NCBI GenBank assembly: GCA_027013765.1
Contig: JALWGG010000189.1
Location: 2,367 to 9,472, forward strand
DNA: 7,106 bases
DNA from: Acidilobaceae archaeon
GTDB lineage: Archaea; Thermoproteota; Thermoprotei_A; Sulfolobales; Acidilobaceae
Direction of reading: 5' to 3'
This document shows positions 1 to 5,689 of this stretch, one piece after another. The notes beneath the pieces are model-generated. The model made no database searches and had not been told where the DNA came from. It saw nothing but the letters and a program-made list of their open reading frames with translations. Both the position numbers and the translations under genes were made by a program. The number at the start of each line of letters is the position of its first letter. Positions within the stretch are counted from its first letter, which is position 1.

Positions 1-869
1 CTCCCAAGGACTGCTCTCGAAATCTTTGTGATTAGGGTGAGGAGGCCTGGCCCTCTGATGTCGGTCTCGCTAGCCTCGGCGAAGACAGCGTCTAGAAGGT
101 GCCTGGCCCTTGATACTACTATGTTCCCCCTTCCGGCCCACCCGGCGGGGTGGCTGTTGTAGAAGAATATCTTATCGTCTCCATGCCTCTTAGCCCTCTC
201 CCTCATCTTCCTCAATGCCCTCAATACAACGTTGTACCTCCACTCCCATGCAGTCCTGAAGGCTTCATCCTCCATATCCTCCCTCCTAGGGAGGTCCATG
301 CCGTGCTCCTCCCTGAACTTGGCCCTGCAATGCGCGCAGTAACAGGCCCTCTGCGGGTCGGGCATGTACCTGAAGCTGTCTAGGAGAACCCCGTCGGCCT
401 CTGTAGCCTCTAGGGCCTCATCAACCTCCTCCACAAGGTACTGGTCCAGGGCCGGGCTGTTAGGGCATATCTGGGGCCAGTGGGGGTCCCTCACCCTCTC
501 AGCCCTGGGATAGTGCTCAAGTACTATAACCTCCCCCTCCCTAGTCCTCTGAGCCCACGAGGGGTGGAGCCTGTAGAGGTACCTATTCGCTGTGTGGGCG
601 ACCATCACCACAACCCTAATACCCTTCCCCCGGGCGCGCTCCACGAGCTCCCCGACGTCTAGGGCGGAGTTGTGGTGCCTGGGATACAGCCTGCTACCCC
701 TATAATAAACCCTCCCCCAGGCGTCGCGGGCGAATACAACCAGGAGGTTAGCATTTACCCTCTCGGCAACCCTTACCAGGCCCTCGGCGTCTATACGGTC
801 AGCGTAGAAGCCGTAGGGGTCTTCTATGTTGAATTGGAGTGCCCTAACGGGCTTATCCCACCAGTGCAA
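1..869 (-). CDS. GHL6-like TIM-barrel glycoside hydrolase, N-terminal part (partial, cut by left edge)
   Basis: The minus frame stays open from a TTG at 869 to the window edge, giving 289 residues without the C-terminus. An in-frame TGA lies two codons upstream of the TTG, so no other upstream start exists; GGTG at 878-881 is a suitable ribosome binding site. The protein opens with WWDKPVRALQFNIED, which resembles the W-[WY]-x(2)-P-x-R-x(2)-Q opening of hypothetical glycosyl hydrolase family 6 (GHL6). Next come strands typical of a (beta/alpha)8 barrel: NANLLVVFARD (39-49), KGIRVVVMVAHT (82-93), and ICPNSP (134-139). ADGVLLDSFRY (158-168) is the usual place of a catalytic Asp (D164), and AVFAEASET (261-269) carries E265 and E268 as candidate acids. 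A CYCAHC cluster (176-181) follows D164, as in many relatives. No signal peptide is visible, so an intracellular role on oligosaccharides is likely. The family is fairly secure; the substrate and the catalytic residues are inference. Confidence 0.75.
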   Translation of the reverse strand, partial: MHWWDKPVRALQFNIEDPYGFYADRIDAEGLVRVAERVNANLLVVFARDAWGRVYYRGSRLYPRHHNSALDVGELVERARGKGIRVVVMVAHTANRYLYRLHPSWAQRTREGEVIVLEHYPRAERVRDPHWPQICPNSPALDQYLVEEVDEALEATEADGVLLDSFRYMPDPQRACYCAHCRAKFREEHGMDLPRREDMEDEAFRTAWEWRYNVVLRALRKMRERAKRHGDDKIFFYNSHPAGWAGRGNIVVSRARHLLDAVFAEASETDIRGPGLLTLITKISRAVLG

Positions 870-877
870 TACTCAGA

Positions 878-881
878 CACC
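878..881 (-). promoter_or_regulatory. Ribosome binding site for the glycoside hydrolase
   Basis: On the minus strand GGTG lies eight bases before the TTG at 869. It matches the core of the archaeal anti-SD complement GGAGGTGA and supports the TTG start. Confidence 0.45.
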
Positions 882-914
882 AGCACCCAGTGCACCAGCT
901 AGACGTGGTGGGGT

Positions 915-928
915 ATTATAGGTTATAC
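915..928 (-). promoter_or_regulatory. TATA-type promoter of the glycoside hydrolase gene
   Basis: Read on the minus strand this is GTATAACCTATAAT, an A/T-rich block about 48 bases before the TTG start. A TATA box here would place the transcript start about 20 to 25 bases before the start codon, leaving room for the GGTG site. It is flanked by GTGGTG (905-910) and CACCAC (928-933), a possible operator. Position and composition are seen; function is inferred. Confidence 0.45.
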
Positions 929-999
929 ACCACCCGGTGGGGGCCGAAGGCTTAATTATCGTTATATATCTAGGCGTCCTGGCTACACGTATACCATGC

Positions 1000-1006
1000 T
1001 TTATAA
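1000..1006 (+). promoter_or_regulatory. Probable TATA box of the amidohydrolase gene
   Basis: TTTATAA lies 52 bases before the ATG at 1058. Archaeal spacing would put the transcript start near 1028-1030, giving a leader of about 28 bases. This is a pattern match only. A later GTATAA (1048-1052 region) is too close to the ATG to serve that start. Confidence 0.4.
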
Positions 1007-1057
1007 CCCCCGGCGCCTGTATAGTGTGTAAAACAAAAAGCGCGGGGTATAACGGGG

Positions 1058-2173
1058 ATGGGCTATATCGAGGCTGCCGAGGCGGTGATCTATGGTAGGA
1101 GGGTTGAGAACGTCAGGATACCATTCTCCAGGGACGAGTACTATGACCTCCTCATAATACCGGGGTTCAGCGACGGCCACGCCCACCCCCAGGTTGTCGA
1201 CGCTGGCCTGGAGCCTGGGGTTGTGTGGAGGGATAGCTATGAGTGGATAGAGGGTAGGAGGCTGAGGGTCGACGAGGCCTCCCTAAGGGCTGATCTAGGG
1301 TTATCTTCCAGGCTGGCAATGCTGACTTTCAAGAGGGCGATCCTTGAGGGGACCACGCTCATAGCTGTTACCGGCAGGCTTGAAGCCAATATTAGGGGGT
1401 GGCTCTCCCTATCCTCCAGGCCCAGGACCGTCTTCCTCCCCACGGTTATGAGGAGGAGGGGGTGGGCCACCACCGAGACTATCGCGGGGATCGCATCCAG
1501 GTACTCGAAGTACTTGAACGACGTCATGGCCAGGATCGGGGTCTTCGTCCATAGCATAAGGTATGGGGGAGACATGATCCGGGGGGCCCTGGAGCTTGCT
1601 AGGGACCTGGAGAGCGTTGTTGGTATACATATAAGCGAGGGCGTCAGGGAGATGGACCTGCTGGACGAGTACATAGGCCCCCCACCCTACCCGTCAAGGA
1701 TCGTGGGGGTCCACTGCCTTGAGGACGAGGACCCCCAGGCCCATGGAATAGCTTGTATAAGCTGCCCCTACTCGAACATGCTACTCTACCGTAGGACTAG
1801 GCCGACGATCAACGGGGTCTCAGGCTTCGGGAGCGACTGGCCCCTGCTGGTAGGCACCATAGGCGGCCACATTAATGTGGTTGTGGATGCTTTCAACGTG
1901 GATCCATTCGTGGTGCTGAGGAAGGCGACGATAGGGGGCTACCTGACCTATGGGATGAGGCATGGAGGCGATATGGCGGCGTATGACGGTGGCATTGAGG
2001 ACCTCCTAGGCGGCGGCCTCAGGCCCAGGCTTGTAACTGTTGGCGGGAAGCCCGTGGTGGTTGAGGGCAGGATAGCATCTACCGGCGAGGACCTGGATGA
2101 GGTGCTTAGGGGGATAAGGGAGGCTCTAAGGGAGGCTGTGGAGGCCCACCCACTGGCTAGGCCCGTATACTAG
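1058..2173 (+). CDS. Metal-dependent amidohydrolase, ATZ/TRZ (deaminase-like) type
   Basis: This complete 371-residue protein belongs to the amidohydrolase superfamily of zinc or iron hydrolases. The metal ligands appear in order: HxH in PGFSDGHAHP (H41, H43), H191 in GIHISEG, H219 in GVHCL and D260 in GFGSDWPL. The HxxE pattern at H191-E194 and the CPYSNMLL motif (236-243) are typical of the ATZ/TRZ, guanine deaminase and cytosine deaminase branch, in which the Glu helps to activate water for deamination or dechlorination. The length is slightly short for that branch (usually 400 to 450). ATG 1058 is preferred because EAAEAVIYG lies at the normal distance before the first His pair; an in-frame GTG at 1025 would add 11 residues and follows directly after a TAG. 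It has its own promoter and is not in an operon. The substrate cannot be read from the sequence. Confidence 0.85.
   Translation: MGYIEAAEAVIYGRRVENVRIPFSRDEYYDLLIIPGFSDGHAHPQVVDAGLEPGVVWRDSYEWIEGRRLRVDEASLRADLGLSSRLAMLTFKRAILEGTTLIAVTGRLEANIRGWLSLSSRPRTVFLPTVMRRRGWATTETIAGIASRYSKYLNDVMARIGVFVHSIRYGGDMIRGALELARDLESVVGIHISEGVREMDLLDEYIGPPPYPSRIVGVHCLEDEDPQAHGIACISCPYSNMLLYRRTRPTINGVSGFGSDWPLLVGTIGGHINVVVDAFNVDPFVVLRKATIGGYLTYGMRHGGDMAAYDGGIEDLLGGGLRPRLVTVGGKPVVVEGRIASTGEDLDEVLRGIREALREAVEAHPLARPVY
2170..2173. other. CTAG palindrome shared as stop codon by two convergent genes
   Basis: TAG at 2171-2173 ends the amidohydrolase, and the complement of 2170-2172 is the TAG that ends the 107-residue minus-strand gene. 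The two frames overlap by these four bases. There is no room for separate terminators. Confidence 0.8.
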
Positions 2174-2493
2174 CCCTCCAGCACCAGGGCCGCGTTGACC
2201 CCCTTAAGCGCTCCTCCTAGAAGCTCCCCAACCCACCTTACACCCTCAGGCTCGCTGGACAGGGCTTCGACCTTGACTGCAGGGGCCCTCACAGGCTCCA
2301 TCGGGGCCCCCATCCCCAGCTCCACCCTAACCTTGACAAGCACGCTTCCGCATGAAGCTATGATCCAGGAGTGGCTAGACACCGATCCACAGCCAGCCCT
2401 GTCTAGGGACCCTCCCAGGGCCTCCATTATCCCGGGTATCATGCCCGGGTCCTCAGTGTAGATGGCGAACCTGGCACCATACACCCCGGCCAC
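2170..2493 (-). CDS. Unrecognised 107-residue conserved-looking protein
   Basis: I do not recognise this protein. The start is GTG at 2493, the first possible one, because an in-frame TGA lies at 2499-2497. The predicted order of elements is a strand (ARFAIYT, 7-13), a helix (PGMIPGIMEALGGSL), two strands (SWIIAS and SVLVKVRVEL), a strand (APAVKVEAL), a helix (EGVRWVGELLGGALKGV) and a final strand (AALVLEG). This suggests a small alpha/beta domain, soluble, with two cysteines and no membrane segment. The strand-helix-strand plan and size invite comparison with Pcc1 of the KEOPS complex, but the expected Pcc1 C-terminal pattern is not clear. It is taken as a real gene because it fits exactly between its neighbours, shares the CTAG stop with the amidohydrolase, and reads as a plausible fold while the opposite frame is Ser/Pro/Thr-rich filler. 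Confidence 0.6.
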   Translation of the reverse strand: MAGVYGARFAIYTEDPGMIPGIMEALGGSLDRAGCGSVSSHSWIIASCGSVLVKVRVELGMGAPMEPVRAPAVKVEALSSEPEGVRWVGELLGGALKGVNAALVLEG

Positions 2494-2547
2494 CCATCAC
2501 GTTTTTCATCCTGGGAGCCCCCTAATATCGTTCCGGGGTATAATGGG
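2494..2547. promoter_or_regulatory. Short divergent promoter region between the 107-residue gene and the CitG-like gene
   Basis: The 54 bases contain TAATAT at 2523-2528, about 22 bases before the TTG at 2548, which fits a leaderless plus-strand transcript. Its reverse reading, ATATTA, lies about 30 bases before the GTG at 2493, so one near-symmetric A/T block could serve both directions. GTATAAT at 2538-2544 is too near the TTG for that gene but could serve the minus gene with a short leader. This is inferred from spacing only. Confidence 0.4.
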
Positions 2548-3342
2548 TTGGAGAGGGAGGTCCTGGAACTGGCCAAGATACTACTCCTAACCATCTCCGC
2601 CCCGATAAAGCCTGGAGCCCTCCACAGGCTGAGGGTCGACAGCCTCTATGAGGAGGTCCTCCAGGAGGCGCTCCACGTGATAGCATACATGGAGGAAGCG
2701 TATAGGAGGGGGGTGGAGGTTAGCCAGGGATCCAGGGTCGCGGCAAGCCTGGGCCTGGGGAGGATTATGGGGGATAGCCTGAGGTCCTCATTCGAGGACC
2801 TTGAGAGGAGGCCCTTGATAGGCTTGCACGTGGCCCCAATAACCCTGGCCTCTATCCTGGGGTATACTAGGGGCGAGGAGGGGGTCACCTATACAAGGGT
2901 CAACCGGGGGGTTAAAACCCTGCTCTACGGAAGCAGGCCCGAGGATGTCCTAGACCTCATAAGCGGGATGGAGGCCACAAGCCTGGGAGAGGAGTTGAGG
3001 TACCTCGACTCCCAGGGCATTACAAGGAACACGGTCATGCTCAGGGCCATGAGCCTCGGGGACATATATGAGGTCCTGGAGCGGGTTGATACAGGGTTCA
3101 TGCTCACCCTTAGGGGGCTGAGGAGGCTCAGGGATATGGTTGGGAGGGTCGATAAGAGGTCCCAGATAAGGGCTATAGTATCAAGCTACCTCGAACTCCT
3201 CGGAAGCTTTAAGGGCATCAAGATCAATGGGATAGACCCCAGGACCCTGGTTAGGTATGACAGGGAACTCTCACACCGCAGCGACGAGCTAAACAGGCTC
3301 CTAGGAGGCACATTCCTCCTGGCAACCCTGTCAATGGGCTGA
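2548..3342 (+). CDS. CitG-like (triphosphoribosyl-dephospho-CoA synthase family) protein with altered active-site motif
   Basis: This is a 264-residue protein starting with TTG, the only usable start in frame. The N-terminal ISAPIKPGALHR (16-27) matches the PKPG-x-V-[HST]-R signature of CitG/MdcB proteins and of their archaeal relatives, followed by Y34-E-E as in the archaeal forms. EDVLDLISGMEA (132-143) and DIYEVLERV near residue 170 also correspond in order and spacing to archaeal CitG-like proteins. The usual nucleotide-site motif of the N-[TN]-[HN]-L-G kind is replaced by LIGLHVAPI (90-98): the glycine and the following Pro-Ile remain, but the Asn residues are gone. No citrate lyase or malonate decarboxylase genes are nearby. 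The protein may therefore have another substrate or be non-catalytic. The family assignment is from memory of motifs and moderately sure; the function is unknown. It is all-helical in appearance and soluble. Confidence 0.55.
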   Translation: MEREVLELAKILLLTISAPIKPGALHRLRVDSLYEEVLQEALHVIAYMEEAYRRGVEVSQGSRVAASLGLGRIMGDSLRSSFEDLERRPLIGLHVAPITLASILGYTRGEEGVTYTRVNRGVKTLLYGSRPEDVLDLISGMEATSLGEELRYLDSQGITRNTVMLRAMSLGDIYEVLERVDTGFMLTLRGLRRLRDMVGRVDKRSQIRAIVSSYLELLGSFKGIKINGIDPRTLVRYDRELSHRSDELNRLLGGTFLLATLSMG

Positions 3343-3423
3343 ATGGTCGGGTGAGACAGGTATCTTCACAGCCCCTAGCTCCGGGCCCGTGGATTCCTCA
3401 TCCCAGCTATAGGGTGTGGGTGG
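3343..3423 (+). promoter_or_regulatory. Spacer before the ribosome-biogenesis cluster, probable promoter zone
   Basis: The 81-base gap separates the CitG-like gene from nmd3. It contains CTATAG at 3408-3413, too close to the ATG at 3424 to be its TATA box, and GGTG at 3414-3417, which could be a ribosome binding site seven bases before that ATG. No strong TATA box or T-rich terminator is apparent, so read-through from the upstream gene is possible. Confidence 0.3.
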
Positions 3424-4554
3424 ATGAATTTAACGGTTAGCCGGGCAACTATACACTGGCCCGAGGAGAGTGGAGCCCAGGTGGATAGGGTCTGCGCAAG
3501 GTGTGGTAGGAGGGTTGAGGAGACGCTCAGGGGCCTATGCCCAGACTGTTATAGCCAGGTCTATGGTGTTGCCAGGATCCCCTCCAGCCTCGGCTTCACA
3601 TACTGCAGATACTGCGGCTCATTCAAGTTCCGGGGCGGGTGGAACAGGCCCCTTGGGGGTCTTGAGGAGACTGTCAGGGAATACCTCTTCACGGTCCTAA
3701 CAGAGAGGCTGAGGCCCTCCGAGGACCTCGACGAGGCGTGGATAGGGGGGGTCGAGGTCCTCTCCAGCCTAGCAGGGCCGGGCATCTACAGGGTTAGAGT
3801 AGTCCTGGAGGGGGCCCGGGGCGGCTTCAGGGTGTCGGAGGAGAGGCTTTTAACGTTGAAGGTCGACATGGCAGTATGCCCCTCATGCACCAACAGGATC
3901 ACTAAGAGGGGCTATGACGCCGTTATCCAGGTTAGGAGCTCTAGCGGTAGCCTGGGCGACAGGGCCGGGCAGGTCCTCAGGCTTATCGAGGACCTCGACG
4001 AGGGGTTGAGGTCCTCAATTATAAGCATCGAGGAGGGTAGGAACGGTATAGACCTGCTGGTGGACGATGTTGCATCAGCCAGGGTCATAGCGTCTAAGAT
4101 AAGGTCCAGGTTCCATGCAAGGGTCCAGGAGGCCTTCAAGCTCGTGGGGAGGAGGGCTGATGGGAAGAGGAGGGGCAGGCTAACCATATCACTACGCATA
4201 CCAGACATAGGCAGGGGGGACGTCATTAGGGTGGGTGGAAGGATGTACCTGGTCCTGGCATCGGGCAGGAGCGGGTTCATAGCGATAGACCTATCCACCG
4301 GGAGGGAGGCCACGATAACGGGCGAGGACCTCTGGAGCAGGGGGTACACGGTGGAGCATGTAGCCAGGAGGAGCCTGCTCCTCCTAGGATCGGATAGGGG
4401 CTCCATGCTCTTCATGGACCCGGTGGATGGGAGCATAATAGAGTACCCAGCCCAGGATGTGAGGAGCCTTGTAGAGGAGCTTAGGGAGGGGAGCCTCTAT
4501 AGTGTTATAAGCCATGGGAAGCTGATATATGTCGTGGGGGAGGTAAACGAGTAA
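3424..4554 (+). CDS. nmd3: NMD3 family ribosomal large-subunit maturation/export factor
   Basis: NMD3 binds the joining face of the large ribosomal subunit; in eukaryotes it is the 60S export adapter, and archaeal forms are thought to act in late subunit maturation or in keeping subunits apart. The N-terminal half has two zinc-binding sets: C24-x2-C27 with C39-x2-C42, and C61-x2-C64 with C152-x2-C155. CRYCGSFKFRGGW (61-73) and KRGYDAVIQVR just after the last Cys pair are typical of the family. The C-terminal third (about 255-376) is rich in strands (DVIRVGGRMYLVLASG) and fits the SH3/OB-like C-terminal domains. The ATG at 3424 adds 19 residues before VDRVCARCG that look unlike a normal NMD3 N-terminus; GTG at 3481, preceded by GGAG (3472-3475) and by CTATAC about 29 bases upstream, is a good alternative start. 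It heads the cluster, 12 bases before the aIF1A gene. Confidence 0.88.
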   Translation: MNLTVSRATIHWPEESGAQVDRVCARCGRRVEETLRGLCPDCYSQVYGVARIPSSLGFTYCRYCGSFKFRGGWNRPLGGLEETVREYLFTVLTERLRPSEDLDEAWIGGVEVLSSLAGPGIYRVRVVLEGARGGFRVSEERLLTLKVDMAVCPSCTNRITKRGYDAVIQVRSSSGSLGDRAGQVLRLIEDLDEGLRSSIISIEEGRNGIDLLVDDVASARVIASKIRSRFHARVQEAFKLVGRRADGKRRGRLTISLRIPDIGRGDVIRVGGRMYLVLASGRSGFIAIDLSTGREATITGEDLWSRGYTVEHVARRSLLLLGSDRGSMLFMDPVDGSIIEYPAQDVRSLVEELREGSLYSVISHGKLIYVVGEVNE

Positions 4555-4555
4555 A

Positions 4556-4560
4556 GGTGG
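4556..4560 (+). promoter_or_regulatory. Ribosome binding site of the aIF1A gene
   Basis: GGTGG lies six bases before the GTG at 4567 and directly after the nmd3 stop codon. It decides the non-ATG start. Confidence 0.6.
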
Positions 4561-4566
4561 AGAGCA

Positions 4567-4905
4567 GTGGCTAGGAAGGGTAAGAAGGGTGGAAGGCACG
4601 AGTCCAAGGGGGAGATGCCCCTCCCAAGCGACGAGGAGGGGACGATCCTATGCGTCGTGACCCGGAACATCGGGGGAGGGTTCCTAGAGGTCCTCTGCAC
4701 CGATGGGAACACGTATAAGGCCAGGATACCGGGCAAGATGAGGAGGAGGGTATGGATGAGGGAGGGGGACGTGGTCCTCTTCCTACCATGGGGCACATCC
4801 GATATGAAGGGGGAGGTAGTATACAGGTACCTCAGGGACGAGGTAAGGACCCTCCTGGAGAAGGGCCTCATAACAGAGGAGTTCCTGGAGGAGGTAGTAG
4901 AATAG
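4567..4905 (+). CDS. aif1A: Translation initiation factor aIF1A
   Basis: This 112-residue protein is the archaeal counterpart of eIF1A and bacterial IF1. It binds the A site of the small subunit and promotes correct start-codon choice and initiator tRNA binding. A basic tail (MARKGKKGGRHESKG) is followed by EEGTILCVVTRNIGGGFLEV (23-42), the first strands of the OB fold. KARIPGKMRRRVWMREGDVVL (51-71) is the family hallmark, with the basic K57-M-R-R-R run and the W-x(3)-GD turn, and LPWGTSDMKGEVVYRY closes the fold. A short helical C-terminal tail ends in EEFLEEVVE. The length is normal. The start is GTG, chosen by the GGTGG site just upstream. The gene lies 12 bases after nmd3 and one base before the rio1 TTG, so co-transcription is very likely. 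The aIF1A-Rio1-KH order is also found in distant archaea such as Methanocaldococcus. Confidence 0.96.
   Translation: MARKGKKGGRHESKGEMPLPSDEEGTILCVVTRNIGGGFLEVLCTDGNTYKARIPGKMRRRVWMREGDVVLFLPWGTSDMKGEVVYRYLRDEVRTLLEKGLITEEFLEEVVE
4887..4895 (+). promoter_or_regulatory. Ribosome binding site of rio1 inside the aIF1A gene
   Basis: GGAGGAGGT lies 11 bases before the TTG at 4907, within the last codons of aIF1A. It supports the TTG start and coupling to translation of aIF1A. The same bases encode Glu-Glu-Val, so part of the match may be due to coding. Confidence 0.45.
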
Positions 4906-4906
4906 C

Positions 4907-5689
4907 TTGGGCAAGGCCAGGTGGCTGAAGAGGCGTAGGAGCGAGGAGCATAGGATCAAGGACAGGGACCTTGTAAAGACGGTCGAGGAGGTATTCGACT
5001 CATTCACAATGGCACACCTCCACAGGCTGGAGGCCAGGAAGGCCCTCAGAGAGCTCAAGGGGGTTGTGAGCGCTGGCAAGGAGGCCAGGGTATACTGGGG
5101 GGTGGGCCCCAGGGGAGAGGACCTAGCAGTGAAGATATATCTATCGGCAACAGCCGAGTTCAGGAAGAGCATAAAGAAGTATATAGAGGGGGACCCCAGG
5201 TTCGAGTCCATACCCCGGGGCAACTTCAGGAGGCTCATATATGAGTGGGCTAGGAAGGAGTACAGGAACCTAGTCAGGCTGAGCGAGAACGGGGTTAGGG
5301 TCCCCAGGCCCCGCGGGGTATCGGGTAACATAATAGTCATGGACTTCCTAGGCCACCAGGGCTACAGGGCCCCCCTCCTGGTGGAGACCGTGGGGGAGCT
5401 TGGGAGGGAGGAGCTTCTGGAGTACTATGAGGACCTCATGGACCAGGTCCTGAGGATGGTCTGCAGGGCTAGACTCGTCCACGCGGACCTGAGCGAGTAT
5501 AACATAATGGTGTGGGACGGGAGGCCCTGGATCATAGACGTAGCCCAGGCAGTCCTCCTCAAGCACCCGCATGCCAGGGAGTTCCTTGAGAGGGACCTTG
5601 AGAACCTTGACAGGTTCTTCGAGGAGCATATAGGCAGGAGGCCTACAAGTGATATTGGGGGTGAGTTGCTGGCTTGCATGGAGGAGTGA
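4907..5689 (+). CDS. rio1: Rio1 atypical serine/threonine protein kinase/ATPase
   Basis: Rio1 is a cytosolic kinase or ATPase needed for the last steps of small ribosomal subunit maturation. The 260-residue sequence has every RIO1 landmark. VVSAGKEARVYWG (53-65) is the Rio version of the ATP loop and AVKIY carries the ATP-anchoring K76. IPRGNFRRLIYEWARKEYRNL (102-122) is the Rio1-specific segment; IVMDFLG (143-149) is the hinge. LVHADLSEYNI (190-200) carries catalytic D194 and metal ligand N199, and IIDVAQAV (209-216) carries metal ligand D211. The N-terminus is basic (KARWLKRRRSEEHRIKD), as expected for rRNA or subunit contact. As in other Rio kinases the eukaryotic-kinase substrate loop is missing. 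The TTG start follows the aIF1A stop by one base; the 3' end overlaps the next gene by 16 bases, so coupled translation with the Dim2-like partner is likely. No defects are seen. Confidence 0.97.
   Translation: MGKARWLKRRRSEEHRIKDRDLVKTVEEVFDSFTMAHLHRLEARKALRELKGVVSAGKEARVYWGVGPRGEDLAVKIYLSATAEFRKSIKKYIEGDPRFESIPRGNFRRLIYEWARKEYRNLVRLSENGVRVPRPRGVSGNIIVMDFLGHQGYRAPLLVETVGELGREELLEYYEDLMDQVLRMVCRARLVHADLSEYNIMVWDGRPWIIDVAQAVLLKHPHAREFLERDLENLDRFFEEHIGRRPTSDIGGELLACMEE
5656..5664 (+). promoter_or_regulatory. Ribosome binding site of the Dim2-like gene inside rio1
   Basis: The run GGGGGTGAG contains GGTGA, a good match to the anti-SD, ending nine bases before the TTG at 5674. It favours that TTG over the GTG at 5686, which overlaps the rio1 stop as GTGA. 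Confidence 0.45.

Larger units (their letters stand above)
870..1057. other. Divergent intergenic region between glycoside hydrolase and amidohydrolase
   Basis: These 188 bases hold promoters for both flanking genes. Besides the two assigned TATA-like blocks there is another A/T-rich run at about 951-970 and the inverted repeat CCACC-C-GGTGG at 930-940. I found no tRNA, no C/D box pair and no convincing open frame in the spacer. Confidence 0.5.

Noticed and set aside
150..902. Three plus-strand open frames (150-383, 480-662, 672-902)
   Set aside because: They lie opposite the minus-strand glycoside hydrolase, are rich in Pro and Leu, and match no family; the opposite strand reads as a continuous recognisable protein.
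870..1057. tRNA or other structured RNA in the divergent spacer
   Set aside because: No acceptor stem with T-loop (GGTTCRA-type) sequence or other recognisable RNA pattern was found; the A/T blocks are better explained as promoters.
2195..2461. Plus-strand frame of 88 codons opposite the 107-residue gene
   Set aside because: Composition is Ser/Thr/Pro filler typical of a shadow frame, with no plausible fold; the minus frame has regular strands and helices.
2170..2493. Assignment of the 107-residue protein as KEOPS subunit Pcc1
   Set aside because: Size and strand-helix order are similar, but the Pcc1 C-terminal pattern of an Arg/Asn-containing helix after the strand pair is not convincingly present.
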